Shown one piece after another: positions 39,583 through 51,522 of a stretch of DNA of 64,000 nucleotides. The notes beneath the pieces are model-generated. The model did not search any database. It saw only the letters and a program-made list of their open reading frames with translations, and was not told the origin of the DNA. The stretch comes from Luidia sarsii. Lineage: Eukaryota > Echinodermata > Asteroidea > Paxillosida > Luidiidae. Made by a program: the position numbers and the translations under genes. The first letter of the stretch is position 1, and every line of letters begins with the position of its first letter. Location of the stretch: contig OX465105.1 in NCBI GenBank assembly GCA_949987565.1, forward strand, positions 24,189,474 to 24,253,473. Reading direction: 5' to 3'.

Positions 39583-39945
39583 TGCAGTGGCTATTGTATT
39601 GTTATGGTAGTCGTTCGTGTGGTTCCCTCACTTGAAAGTATTCATCAGTATTGCAGGCTGGTTGAACCAGTCTATTCGTTGATAGTCTGCAGCCGATTTC
39701 AAGAAAGGTTGCGTAAGTTACGCAACGTACAAATGTTGCGTAAGTCTTGCGCCACAATGGCTCTTTTGTGCACTAGTTAGAAAGGGCAGCACAATGTTGC
39801 GTAAGTTACGTAACAAAATGTTGCGTACGCAACATTTGAAGTTTCGTGAAATCGGCTGCTGGTTCCAAGAGCTAAACATCCGGACAAAAATTGTTAAGTA
39901 CTTCAGGGAACCACATGGATGACTGCCGTAAACACAGCCACTGCG
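39583..39945. mobile_element. MITE with 9-bp target duplication (family C), interrupted by another MITE
   Basis: Begins tgcagtggctattgt and ends gtaaacacagccactgcg. Exact duplication TTAATTCAT at 39574-39582 and 39946-39954. The element is split by an insertion at 39690-39858. The left arm is more diverged than in its neighbour. Confidence 0.9.
39690..39858. mobile_element. Nested MITE with CTG target duplication
   Basis: Ends CAGCCGATTTCA and its exact inverse, flanked by CTG (39687-39689 and 39859-39861). Removing it with one CTG restores gatagtctggttccaag, the sequence of the uninterrupted family C copies. The interior repeats gttgcgtaagttacg and its inverse. A CWG target is typical of PIF/Harbinger elements. 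Confidence 0.9.
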
Positions 39946-40739
39946 TTAATTCATTCATTCAATAATATTATTGTAAAATTATTAACTAGGTTAACACTAA
40001 CACTGTAACACTAACACTACAGTATTTGTAATGTCACTATTTAGTGGGAACCTACAAACAACTGTGAGAGACAGTGCAGACCTGTTGTTGAGACAATCAG
40101 CTGGTCTTTTGTACTGCCCTGTCAAATTAATCAATGTCAAATATTTTTTCCATTTTATGTTACTGATCTTATGCAAATCATGCAAATGAAGGTCCCTGCA
40201 ATCTTTGGAAGGGCTTCGGTAGTCGGTACTTCTATTATTTTTTATTAATTGTATTAAAGTATTATTACTAAGCCTACGTAATTCTAGCTGAGCTGTACGA
40301 CAAAATCAACCAGAATCAACATGTACGTCGAGCACAACTGGCCTGAATTAATAATAATAGCACCATAGATAACCATCATCGTTTATGGTTTGCAGTGTTG
40401 CACTCAGATCTGGAGAGAAGAGAGACGAAATGACACGACACTGACTGAGCACTACACTCCACAGCTGGCACTGTCACTGTGGTCAGTGTTTATAAATCGA
40501 AAGAGATCGAGCCTCAACTGATCAGAAAAGTAACCACCGAAAAACTCATACAGTTGGGAATCAACTCACTAAGAGGCAGCAAGCATCCGAAAGGAGACGT
40601 CTGTCCAGCGCATTACTAGTCTCCTGGACGCGACTCGTTCGCAGACAGGCGATATCCGAGAGGAAAAAGGCGGCGAGTTTGGGTCACGGTGGACTGTAAA
40701 CAAGGTAGCGCACACCGTAGACGCACACACACACACACA

Positions 40740-40900
40740 CCTACCCACGACCAGGTCCGCAAAATGGCGGCCCGGAGGTTGATTGACACTTCTCTTGTGA
40801 TGATGTCACTGTTTGACACAACTTGTGGGTCACGTGGTACAAAAAGAGGCGTGGTCTTAGGGGATTGGCCGGGGCTTGGTCAGAGGGCGCCCTTTCGGGT
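40740..40900 (-). promoter_or_regulatory. Putative promoter and 5' non-coding exon region of the MTMR gene
   Basis: Seen: a local GC- and CpG-rich stretch with a YY1-like site (AAAATGGCGGCC, about 40763), an E-box (tcacgtgg) near 40830, and a CCAAT box on the minus strand near 40865. Inferred: the first translated exon at 34.4 kb has an upstream acceptor, so transcription must start further up, and this is the best candidate in the window. A possible donor (ggtag/gtgtgtg) lies at about 40740. No transcript evidence is available. Confidence 0.4.
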
Positions 40901-41102
40901 ACGGTGGGAGCCGCATTAATGATTGTTTTCGTGATCTCAGAATCATTAATCTCCCCTCCTTCGGTGTACATCTGCATCCCACTCCCTTCCCTTTTGTCCT
41001 GCCTCTGTCATAACATGGAGGAAGGAAAATAGATCTATTTTCCTTCCTCCATGGTCATAATGTGTCAAGGCTTTCCTTCCCCGTACTGTCTGTGTATGTC
41101 CT

Positions 41103-41250
41103 TGTCACTTTGCCTTTGAGAAAGGTCCTGCTAGTGCTAGGATCGAAACGTCAGGCCCTCTAACTTTTGAGAGTTTTGTATTGCAGGTCATTTTATTTTT
41201 AGTCAGTGAGCAGTTTACAACAGTTTTTGGATTTACTTCATGCATCGAAA
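41103..41250. mobile_element. Foldback element (family B), right half
   Basis: ctttgcctttgagaaaggtc, then tcctgctag duplicated, aggatcgaaacgtcaggccc and the flank agtcagtgagcagtttacaa. It lies between the two divergent genes. Confidence 0.7.
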
Positions 41251-41662
41251 CTTGTACATTGAGTATGTGTGATGAAGTGAACACAAAAGCAGGCCATGTT
41301 GACTTGATCTGTGTGGTAATGTATGCATGATTTAGGAATTTATTGCCGTTCTATTATTTTCCAATCGGGAATTGATCTACAAAACCGAAGATACTAATAT
41401 CCGATACTAATGATTAGGAGAAATCGAAGACAATTTAGCCGGAGTCCGAGCCTAAGCCGGGTTTTGGTATAAAGGTTCATGCTTTGATTGCAGAGTCCAT
41501 TACCTAGGCCTAAATTTCATAGGGCTGCTTAACGTATTCTAACATACATCAATTATTTAGCCTGAAAAGACACAAAAAAAATTAAGTTGTGGGTCCAAAC
41601 TTTATGATAATGAACTCGGCGGAGCCTTCTTGGGTGGAATTAGTGCGCTGCAACCTGCAGGG

Positions 41663-41900
41663 TGCAGAACACTCAAATTCAATCTCCCGTAGGACGCAGT
41701 GCAAACAATTAATCCTCTCTGTGGAGACGAAAAAAATTCACGCGCAAAAGTTTCCCTGGTCTTAATTGTAACTGTACTCCGAATTGTAGATTGGACCTTC
41801 ATCTCAAATTTTCTCTTCAATCTAGGTGTTCTTAGTTAGCCGATTGGATTGTCTGCTAATTACCCCCAAGGAAAAACAACTCGAAAACGTGTTGCGTTCT
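41663..41900 (+). repeat. Diverged dispersed repeat, copy 2
   Basis: Counterpart of 5366-5590 (gggtgcagaacactcaaatt, attgtagattggaccttcat, gccgattggattgtctgcta). It lies about 1 kb upstream of the nucleoredoxin start. Confidence 0.5.
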
Positions 41901-41951
41901 TTTGGCAACCGTACAAACAACGGTATAATTGGCAAGCCGCACGCTCCGTTA

Positions 41952-42030
41952 ACAAAGCCGTTTGCGTAGCCTAGAGGTTATGGCGCCTCACTGTAAAGTC
42001 GACGGTCCGTGTTCGAACCCGCTCCGGGTA
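41952..42030 (+). repeat. tRNA-like sequence (pseudo-tRNA or SINE head)
   Basis: gtagcctagaggttatggcg resembles an A-box and cggtccgtgttcgaacccgc a B-box, followed by a T-run that could end pol III transcription. The anticodon and T stems do not pair well, so a functional tRNA is unlikely. Confidence 0.4.
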
Positions 42031-42599
42031 TTTTTTTATTTATTTTTTTCTGCTAATGAATGGGGAAACTATAAGAGTTCTAGAAACACCTCTCCGAGCA
42101 CCACCGTTACTTAGCCCGATCGCTTGGGCCGTGTGCGCTGGGACTGCTCGCTAAATTCCTCGGGTTTGTGCCTAAGTAAAGGTCCGTTGTCTCGATTGGC
42201 CGGCTCGGCGGCGAATGGCTTAGGGGCCGACACGTGTACCTCCCTTGCACGGCACAAGGGTCTCCGGACCTACCTGGGAGAGCAGGGAAGCGAAGGCGGG
42301 TGCAATAATAATACCGAACCGCTGGAACTTTTTTTCTCCGTTTATTTTTATTTTTTATTTTTGTCATTTTTAATAAATTTTTCGAAAACTTTTTGTTTTG
42401 TTAATTTCCGTCATAATACTGTTTTCTGTCACGTTTTCTTCCATTTTCGACTGTTTTTGATTTATTTCCCTGTCTTTTTTTATTCATAAAATTAATTATA
42501 TTATTAGGGAAGCATGCATTTTTTTAGGGGAAGTCCCAGAAAACGTTCGAGCGCCCTCTCTAGTTGAAAAAGAAAGTAAACTATGTACACTGGTTCCCA

Positions 42600-42870
42600 T
42601 TGAGCGCTGCCTTTAATGCACGTTAAAGCGTGGAGTGGTCGTGCAGGGAACCAAGTGTATTCCGCAGACCCCAGTCATAACACGCGCTGCATTATTTACG
42701 TGTGTCGTGCAATAACTGCGGGCACATGTTGTACGGACATCGGCCGGCTGCAGGTCCCAACGCTCACAGTCACAGATCCGCCGCGGAATTCGTCTTGTTT
42801 TGGAGCTAGAATTCAGCGCTCAGGCCGCCGAAACCGAAGCAGCCCGGGCAGACAGCGGTCCGCGGTCGCC
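42600..42870 (+). promoter_or_regulatory. 5' flank and probable 5'UTR of nucleoredoxin
   Basis: GC- and CpG-rich, unlike the AT-rich DNA just before it, and open in the coding frame from 42616. I see no clear TATA box. Its position immediately before the start codon is the only basis for the call. Confidence 0.35.
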
Positions 42871-43206
42871 ATGACGAGCCCACTGGTCGTGCTCCTGGGG
42901 GAATATCTGCAGAACAAGCAGCGGGAGAAGGTGGACGTGTCCTCGCTGGCCGGGGACGGGAGGGTGATCGGCCTCTACTTCTCGGCCCATTGGTGCGGGC
43001 CGTGCCGTGAGTACACGCCTATACTCAGCAATTTCTACAACAGCTTCAACAGCCAAGGAGGAGGAGGAGGAGGGGGAGGGGGAGGAGGAGGCAAAAGTCT
43101 GGAAATTGTCTTCGTCAGCTCAGACAAGACGGAACAGCACTGCGACGAGCACTTCATGCAACACATGCCCTGGCTTCTTCTGCCCTTCTCGGAAAGAAAC
43201 GTCAAG
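42871..43206 (+). CDS. NXN: Nucleoredoxin, first coding exon (N-terminal thioredoxin-like domain)
   Basis: Role (known family): nucleoredoxin is a thioredoxin-like oxidoreductase that regulates Dishevelled/Wnt signalling and other redox-sensitive partners. Seen: 112 codons from ATG 42871 to donor gtaaaa at 43207, phase 0. The order is LLGEYLQNKQREKVDVSSL, GLYFSAHWCGPCREYTPIL (active site Cys-Gly-Pro-Cys), a 12-Gly run, LEIVFVSSD, and MPWLLLPFSERN. These match the first domain of vertebrate NXN (LLGE, LEIVFVSSD, MPWLALP). Start: the frame is open further upstream to 42616, but the family N-terminus begins at this Met and its context (gccATGa) is fair. Oddities: vertebrates have a degenerate SAPC-type site here while this one looks catalytic, and the Gly run is a GGA microsatellite. 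The later exons are beyond the window or too diverged to see. Confidence 0.9.
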
Positions 43207-44159
43207 GTAAAACTAAAACTAAAGCGGCATTAATCCCCCATTAGATCCAAAACAAAAACAAATATCGCTCAGCTTCGAATCTCCATGTTCAAATCATGTT
43301 CAAATCTAAATCTCAATTTTGTCCCAAATGTTCGTCCATGACTTTGTGTTTGATCTACATTGACATCTCGAACATCATCAGTCAGTAAATGTTGCGTCCG
43401 TCGCTCAAGAAGACCAGCCCTTTTGAGTGCTTATTGTGCTGAAAGTAAAAATTAAAAATGATTACAGAAGATTGTCACGCATATCATGATTTTATAAATT
43501 TCATTTATCATTTTCGATCCCAGGTCCATGAGAACCTTTCTCAAAGGCTGACTTTGAGAGAGGTCCTGAGATTTTTTCTTTCATTTATATTATTAGGGTT
43601 ACTCAAATCAGTAAACAAACTCATACTTGAAGTGAAATTTCATTCAATTGATATTTCATATGGAGACAATTTTTCTTTTAAAAAAAGGAAGTAGAAAGAA
43701 GCACACAATCATACTCACAAAAGAGAATTTGCCATGGTGTTACCGCAAAATACTTTTTCTGCCATTTTCACCATGAAAAACCTTCAAATCTCAAGGAGAA
43801 AGAAGCATTGTGACAGCCTGAAATTTGACCTGACAGCAGTTCAGGTCTGTGCTGAAACGTGAGATACATGTTTTCCTGATGTGATGACATTGCTTTCAAC
43901 TGAGATGTATCCTTCGCAGTTAGCAAACCCAACCTTGCTCTGTAAGGACAAAGTGCCTGTCACCACTGACGGTAGGTCTGACGGCATAATGAAATAGGAT
44001 TCCTCGACGCTTTGATGACTTGCATTTCGGCCACTGAAGTCAGCCCGCAGTTTGAAAAAAAAAAATATGGTTGAATTTGAATTTGAATTTGAATTGACTT
44101 TATTCGAATATCAAATGATCAAAGCAGTTTCAAAAAGTTACATGACATGGTAAAAAAAA

Positions 44160-44346
44160 CGCAGTGGCTGTGTTTACGGCAGTCATCCGTGTGGTTCCCT
44201 GAAGTACTTAACAATTTTTGTCAGGATGTTTAGCTCTTGGAACCAGACTATCAGCTAATAGACTGGTTCAACCAGCCTGCAATGCTGACGAAATACAATC
44301 AAGTCAGGGAACCACACGGACGACTGCCGTAACAACAGCCACTGCG
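44160..44346. mobile_element. MITE with 9-bp target duplication (family C)
   Basis: CGCAGTGGCTGTGTTTACGG at the left and its near-inverse at the right. The flanks taaaaaaaa and taaaaaaac match at 8 of 9 positions. The interior matches the copy at 4.4 kb (ggatgtttagctcttggaac). Confidence 0.9.
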
Positions 44347-44883
44347 TAAAAAAACCCAATATTAGTCTATCAAAGCAAAGATATTGATATTCGGGGAGCC
44401 CGTAAGAAGCAAGGCTTGTCTGGTACTGGCTCCCTGGAGAGATAGATTAAGTTAATATAATAACATACACGGTAAAGCAACAAGCAGAAAAGCTTGACGT
44501 TTGAGTTGAAAAATGACATGAAAATGAAATAATCATCAGATGATAATATTATATTAATTAAGTCTCTGAAGATAGGAACCAATTATTTGTACCAGAGAAT
44601 AAGCAGTAATTTACTTTGAACCAAACAATTCAATAAAAAGTTTTAATAAACAGCATATAGATTTACTTATCAGGTACATTTAGCGTGTTTTCAATAAGAG
44701 AGAAATTGGTTAAAAATTATACCGTGCATAATTACTCTGAGAAAAAGATTTTCTGAAAAGTGGAAGCAAATGACACAATCAGTGTCTGGGCCAATTTGCT
44801 GAAGCTGTTACGCCTTGTTGAGCTCAGTACAGCCCTACTTTATTTTGGGGATGCTTTGTTTGGAGGATTATTATTATTTTTAT

Positions 44884-45066
44884 CGCAGTGGCTGTTGTTA
44901 CGGCAGTCGTCCGTGTGGTTCCCTGACTTGATTGTATTTAGTCAGCATTGCAGGCTGGTTGAACCAGTCTATTAGCTGATAGTCTGGTTCCAAGAGCTAA
45001 ACATCCTGACAAATACTGTGAAGTCAAGGAACCACACGGACGACTGCCGTAACAACAGCCACTGCG
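44884..45066. mobile_element. MITE with 9-bp target duplication (family C)
   Basis: Same ends and interior as the 39.4-kb copy and in the same orientation as it. The flanks tatttttat and tattttttt match at 8 of 9 positions. Confidence 0.9.
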
Positions 45067-45315
45067 TATTTTTTTTATTTTTTTCGGGGGGGGGGATGGA
45101 TGTCATACTGTACATGTACATACAGTTCAAAGCAAATTTCTGTGTTTTTTTATCTATTGTGCCGGGGCCTGTGGGCTCACCCCCCCCCCACACACTGACA
45201 CACATACAAACAGACACAGGAAACTAGTACTTGGGCACTGGGCAGTACATAGTCTGCCTTGAAGTCTGTCTGTCTTTGTGCCCTCCAAATTCCTCCCATG
45301 CATGCACTCCATGTC

Positions 45316-45440
45316 ACCCCCACTCCATCAACCCCCATCCCCAACCCCCCCACACCCCAACCCCAAACCCAACCCCCATCCCCAACCCTTACCCCCAACC
45401 CCTCATCCCAGCATCCCTAACCCCCCAACTGCCCAACTCC
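45316..45440. repeat. Degenerate CCCCAAC/CCCTAAC-like tract
   Basis: C-rich strand of variable ccccaaccc, catccccaaccc and ccctaacccc units. Its telomere-like look is superficial because the unit is not regular. Confidence 0.6.
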
Positions 45441-45999
45441 CAACCCCCTAGCCCCCTTGCAGCTAGGTTCAAGTACAGTACATACAATTTGTACCCTGTA
45501 GAGCGTTCCTCAAAGGGACGATTGTCGGTAATGCCACAATACATAATGGGATCATCTTTACCCCTTGGGTGTCGTAGTCCCGTTAGACTCTGGTGGATGG
45601 CATTCTATATTTAGCAGTGGACTGGCTCGAGGGGAAAGCTTCATTTTTTTTAGTTCCCTCATTTTTTTTTTATTAAGTTTAGTTTAGCGCGAAATGCCAG
45701 ACGATAAACGTATTTTTGTGGAATTCATCTTCAGCTGAGCTGGAGTGCAGGTAAATGACGGGATAACGAATACTCTGTGACCGAAACAGACTATTTAAAG
45801 CAAGGAGAACTGAGAATAGTGCGGGGATCATCACACAAAGCGCACGCAGTTTTTTAAACATCATTTTTATTTTTGCAGTTTGCAACATTTTTGTATATCA
45901 CCCTAAATCATTTTTATTTGTCTTCAATTTCAAACAAACAAAAGAAAAGGGATAGGGGGGGGCCTACTGATTGGAAAATTTCTAAATAATTTGTGGAAA

Positions 46000-46066
46000 T
46001 AGGATAAGAGATTTAGACTGGACCGGGACAAGTCTTGAACCCGAGACATCTGGTTGAACTTTAGGG
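46000..46066 (-). repeat. tRNA-derived SINE fragment (family S)
   Basis: gactggaccgggacaagtct followed by tgaacccgagacatctggtt, the B-box half in reverse. Confidence 0.5.
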
Positions 46067-48497
46067 CCTCTCCCAGTGTGCAAGTTTTAAATTTAAAAAT
46101 TCAGCAAATTCCAGTCAGCAGATATGAAATTATGGATGCCAATGAAGCAATATAAACCAAAATATGAAAACTGATTTGATAGATTTTTTTCACCTCCACA
46201 ACTTTCAGTTGCCCTGTGTTTGGAAAAGATCTGTGCCTGGACTTAGGAAAGGAGACTCATTTGCACCTGGAAGCACAAGCCACATCACAGTCATAAATTG
46301 TGGTCTTGGGTCTTCGTGCCACTGTAAACACCCAAGAGGTCTTGTAATGTGTGCCCAAACTGCCCATCTCTTGCTTGAGATCTACGTCTCCATCATATTT
46401 GTCAGCTTTGATCTGGGTCTGGTGGTAGTGGTGACGGGATTTGGGAGTGTGCTGTAGGTTAGATTGGCCCGTAAGCCGCTGACTCTGTCTACCCAATCAA
46501 TTCGCCCAAGAATGGAGTCCCCCTTCTAATTTGACCCAATGATCACCTCATAATCGTACGCTTGACAGCTTGCCCATATAATCCACCCACTCACTTGAGC
46601 CAGCAGAAGAGCCAGGTAATCTGCCCATCAATAATGTCATTATTTGCGTAACTCATAGGCCTCTGTCCTGAGTGGCTGGTGAACGGGGGGGGGGGTGGCT
46701 AATGTTCTTAATGGTGTCTACCAAGCCCCTAATGCTTTCATTTGTATTGACGCTGCTCGGAAATCAATCCTTTTTCTCTTCAGCCCTCCTCTTTGTTGAC
46801 TTTGCCAGGGTGTGCTGATGGACCCAAGCATCTGTTTAACAAGTTTCCTCCCTCAACCTCTTTGTGTGCTCACCAGGCCCCTGTCTCGAGAGAAAAGTCT
46901 GCGACACACTGACATGCAATGTACACATGTATACATAATGAAACACGGTGCACCACAATGTGCATACAAGCAGAAGAAGACAAATGTCTGATCTTGATCG
47001 AACAACCAAAATGATAACCAATGTCTCAATCCGAAAACAAGGATCGGACAAAATTCAAAGGGCCCCCGATTGTTCAATCCTTGCAGGACCTCAGAGGATC
47101 TTACCGGTCCATGAGCAGAGGATTTCTCACTGGACCCTTGACAATCCATCATGTGAAGGGAGGAACTGTTAATTATACAATGTCCCGTGCTATATATCCC
47201 ATGCTAAATTCTCTCTCAAGCCTTGCAGGTTTTTTCAGTGTCGTCTGAAAAGGGCTCTAGGTAAAAGACTGCAAGAGCTCTCGGCAGCAACGACTGTGCT
47301 TCACCGGAGGCACTGAGGAGAAGGGATTAACAGTCTGCCAGAGATACAGGGCTGGGGTTCACAGCTTCAGGCTCAGGACAAAAATTCCTACCACCACCCC
47401 CCCCCCTCCCCCACAATCCCGATCCCGATCCGATTGCTGGTTCGCTTCATGGATCAACCGCGATCCTAATCAGCATGAATTTGTGTGTGTTTCTTTCAAT
47501 TCCCTAGATCCTTCCTCAGTCCCGCAGTGATGCAGACATACGTAGCAGTCCTCTGTGTGGGTCATCATATGTTCTGCATCTTCCCTGTCCATCATTTTCC
47601 CATCTCTCTAGTTTACCATGTACCCTTTTCTTCCCCCGGTTCAACAGAGTCATGTTTTCTTGGGCCCCTGTGCCTGTGACCGGCTGGATTGTCGTTGCTG
47701 GACTGTCATTGCCCTCTTGCCAGCCAGGAATGTCTTGCCCTCTAATGGTTTAATCTGATGGAATCCTAGGCTTGTCTATCTGCACTTCAGTTTCCAGGGT
47801 GGTAGTGGTGGTGGGGGGTGGGTGGCCAGTGTCATCTCCCACAACGAATGGAATGAAAGTTTTCCCATCAGCGAAAAATATGTGAGTCACTTCACCTAAT
47901 CCATGCACATATTGTACGGTCCGGGGTGTTTAGTAGTTGTGCATGTATCGTGGTTAAGGCTACCCTGTGTTCTGTTTCTGATTTTTCGGCGACAAAATGT
48001 ATTTGAATGAATATATAGCAATTAGCATTGGGCATTTTGTAAAGAAAGAGTTGTCCAATCATGTGAACATCTTTTTGGTCATTTCTGTTGTCAAAAAGAA
48101 AGAAAACAGTTTTCATGAGCAGCTTGAGGGTGTCTGCACTCTCTCTCAGTGCAGAAGAAGGCATGAGCTGTATTCCCTGGGCTAAGGGTGCCAGTGCTGT
48201 ACCACTTTAGCTATCCAGTCCCAGTAAGGTTGTCACTGTCAGGAGTACAGTAGTTGTAGCCTTTCCAAATTGTCAACTACTGTACATGTGGCCCTGTTTG
48301 ATTTGATTGGGTCGGGTTTGGCGAGGGGTCTGCCAGTCAATGTCATTTCACTATTTTCAACCAAATGTTCACATCCAGAATTTTCCAGATTCTTACATAC
48401 GTTACTAGGGCAGCGGTCAATTCTACAAACCCATCGCAGCTTACTGATCAAGCATAAGACACTGAGCTCTGTACTGTAGTCTGCAGAAAAACCATGG

Positions 48498-48566
48498 GGA
48501 CCATTTCATCTTCCGAAGGGTTATCGATCGTAAGTTGAGATTTAAACATGGCGCAGCGTAAGGCTA
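48498..48566. mobile_element. MITE fragment (family D)
   Basis: gggaccatttcatcttccga then gttatcgatcgtaagttgag and gcgcagcgtaaggct. It is a truncated relative of the 52.2-kb copy. Confidence 0.35.
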
Positions 48567-49639
48567 AAAATCCAGCCCGGATCAGGTAGGGACCGAATGT
48601 TCATTGTAGGCTGTAGGCCTACATGTACTATTACTCCTGAATTCTGCTGCACCCATTCTGAGGATTGCCAATCTGTTGAGGACAGAGCTACAGTGAACAA
48701 GCATGGAGGAAGAAAGTATCTCTCCTCTAAAGAAAACACAGGGGAAGGGGGTGGGGGCTGTATTTTTCCGCCTTGCCATAGAAAGCTCAGAGTTTGCTTT
48801 GTCACCTTGCAATAAAACACAACACCCACTGGCCTTGGGAGTAGAGAGAGGGAGGAAGGAAGGGAGGTAATTTCAAATCTACATGTTTTTAAAAAAGAAC
48901 TGGCCAGTAGTATCTCTATTCTCTTGTGGGTGGGGGTATGCAGTTGTGCTGCTGTTCGTGTGTGTACTACTTTCTGGACAATACAGTGCAAGGGTCTACT
49001 GGGCAGATCACACAGTAGATCAGGCCGGGCTTCTGCTGTGCCACACATCAGACAGACTTGTTTGTTTTCCTAAGAGATATGGAAGGGGGTACAGTAGTGA
49101 GTGTATGTGTGTACAGTGTACTGTAGCTACTTCTTTGAAATCCAGTCTGGCGTGTTACATGTATGGTGTAGCTGGTTGGGAGGGGGGGTTGGGGTTTGTA
49201 TCCCCATAGGCTTAATATGCACCTGCCTGGTGCCTTGGGGTGGATGGAGTGGAGAGAGTGGAGAGGGTAGGGGGGTGACTGGGGTACCGCATGGCCGGAG
49301 TAAATGCTGTATTGATGTATTGTGCACGGGCCTTGGAATAGGGAAAGACATTTGTGCCGCTCGAAGGAGCCGTAAAAAGCTGATGTCTTGCGGTCAGGTT
49401 GGACTACAGGGGATAGGGAGGTCTTTGAAATATAAGAGATGTATTTATCATTCGTGATGTTCAAATGAAACACAATGTCTGCACCATTTGTGCAAAATAT
49501 CCAAGATGCTAAATGCTGAGGGTTATATATTTTAATGTTGCATTGAAAATGAAATATGAAATTGAATGCTACAGTACTTTGAATTCTAATTGAAATGAAA
49601 GTAAAGGAAAGCCAACTGGAAATGTTTTTAGATAATAGA

Positions 49640-49692
49640 AATATACAAATATGTTGCACTTGCAAACTGCTTACTGACATAAATGACCCAAA
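49640..49692. mobile_element. Foldback element (family B) flank fragment
   Basis: gcaaactgcttactgacata followed by aatgacccaaatgcaatt matches the left flank seen at 35.94 and 37.25 kb. No arms are present. Confidence 0.5.
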
Positions 49693-51522
49693 TGCAATTA
49701 TCATCATTAAGTAATTTCTAAATTTTTTTTTTTTTGGGGGGGGTGTCTATGTTTTGAATGAAACCAGAGTTGTATGTGTACATGTACATGAATCTTTGAC
49801 TGCCCACTGCATTTCCTTCCCAAAGGGGATTGATGCTTAAATTGGTTCCTGCATTTGAAGATGAACCACGGGTTACACAGGGATGACCCAACTGGTCCAA
49901 CTGGCTCCTGACTACGGCACTGATTATGACTGCGCATTCACACAATCAACCATCTGACATACAAAGGTGCTCTTGTTATCTCGGAATATCACAGTCAATC
50001 AGCGTGTTTCTACTGATCACACGCTAACACCCGCTATTTCATACCCACTATATTTCGGGTGTCAAAGCAAGGAATTCACTACTTCTGTTGCATTTCCGGT
50101 ACACCCGGCAACCAGCAACCGAGTTAATTTCTACTACGAGTGTGACCCGAAGACACCCGGCAAGATCCACCTCAATAGGTGGTTGTTGGTGAACGTTTGG
50201 TTGCCAGATGACGTTCGGAAAATTTGACTCCCGGTTGTGTTTTACTGGACACTCCACCCAGAAACACCCGAAGACGCACGGAGACACCCGGCAACCTTTC
50301 GTCAGTAGACACACGCTGAATGATACTCTCAACTCCCACAGATTGTAGTCTGATCATTCAGTCGTGCGGTCAGCTTTAATTCAATCAAGCAATTGTAAAA
50401 AAAAAAAAGGGACACAGTCGCCGTCGCTGACTGGACCACAAATGAGGAAGCTGTAACCGCCTATGGTGCTGCGTACATTGTGCCGACCTAATGAGACCGT
50501 TGCCCAAACTCTCCTCAGCCCCACCGCAAGTATTGTGCTTGACTGAGCCCATCCAAATGATTAGTCAGCTGGTATGCTCATCCAGAAGTTTTTGCTCTCC
50601 CCAGACTCTCAGTGTATTCTCAACCGTGGGCAGGGAGTTCAGAAACCCATCAAGTTAGATGGAGTAGGCCGGGCACCGGGGTGGAGGGGGGGGGGGGGGT
50701 TTGAGAAAGGAACTTGGTTGAGTTGAATGCAAATTTAGATATGAGCTGGATACCAGTGAGGTTCATGAAACTCTCTGTAGACATACGGTAGTCAGATGGG
50801 TCACCAGGGAAATTTTTGGATGACTTAATGCAGACATGCTTGGCACCAGGGATGTACTGGTGGACTTAATAGATACACGCTCTATGCATTCAATCAGACG
50901 GACTGGGTACCAGTCAAGTTTTTGTTAGACAACTTGACATACATGAAGATGGACGGGTCACCAGGGAAACTTTGGTTGACTCAAAACAGGCAGGCAGGCA
51001 GGCAGGCAGGCTGGCGGGCATGGCATCGGTGCTGTGTCTGTGGACTCAATCAGTGGGCACCAGGGAATGAACTCAGACAGTCTGGGTATTAAGAGAAGTG
51101 TCTGCAGACTGAATGGCTCGGGGCACGGTGAATAGACTTAGTGGGGATCAGCTGGGACTTATTTGACTCTGACCCCCTAAGCTCCAAGTCTGTGGAAGCC
51201 ATGGGTGAAAGTGGCTAGCGGCTGGAGCCAAATCCAATAGACTTGTGTGTTGTTACTGGCCATAGTCACTATCTCAAAGGCACCGGCATTGTCAGGTCCT
51301 TGGAGGTGATCCTAATCCTCCTTGGTTAGTTCTTGTCAAGGTATCTCAAGAGGCACTGCAGTAGAGGTTTATACAGTGACCCCAACAAAAAACCTCTGAA
51401 AACAGTCTCCAGACAACAGTGTGTACTGTACATGTGTACAATGACATGAATAGTCTGCCAGTGTGCATACACATACTGTACATGAATGTGCAATACACAT
51501 GTACATGAACACTGTACATGTA

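Larger units (their letters stand above)
34438..40700. other. Probable 5' intron of the MTMR gene
   Basis: No exon found on either strand. Holds two perfect palindromes (35991-36087 and 37297-37415), TACATG clusters, one SINE and three MITEs. Its assignment as intron depends on the unproven promoter near 40.8 kb. Confidence 0.4.

Noticed and set aside
41952..42030. Possible functional tRNA gene
   Set aside because: A- and B-box-like stretches exist but the anticodon and T stems do not pair.
45316..45440. Interstitial telomere repeat
   Set aside because: Units are irregular (CCCCAAC, CATCCCCAAC, CCCTAACCCC); it is a degenerate C-rich tract.
48542..49707. Minus-strand frames of 168 and 219 codons
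   Set aside because: No splice context, domain or family similarity seen; the composition is typical of non-coding DNA. I cannot exclude a taxon-specific exon.
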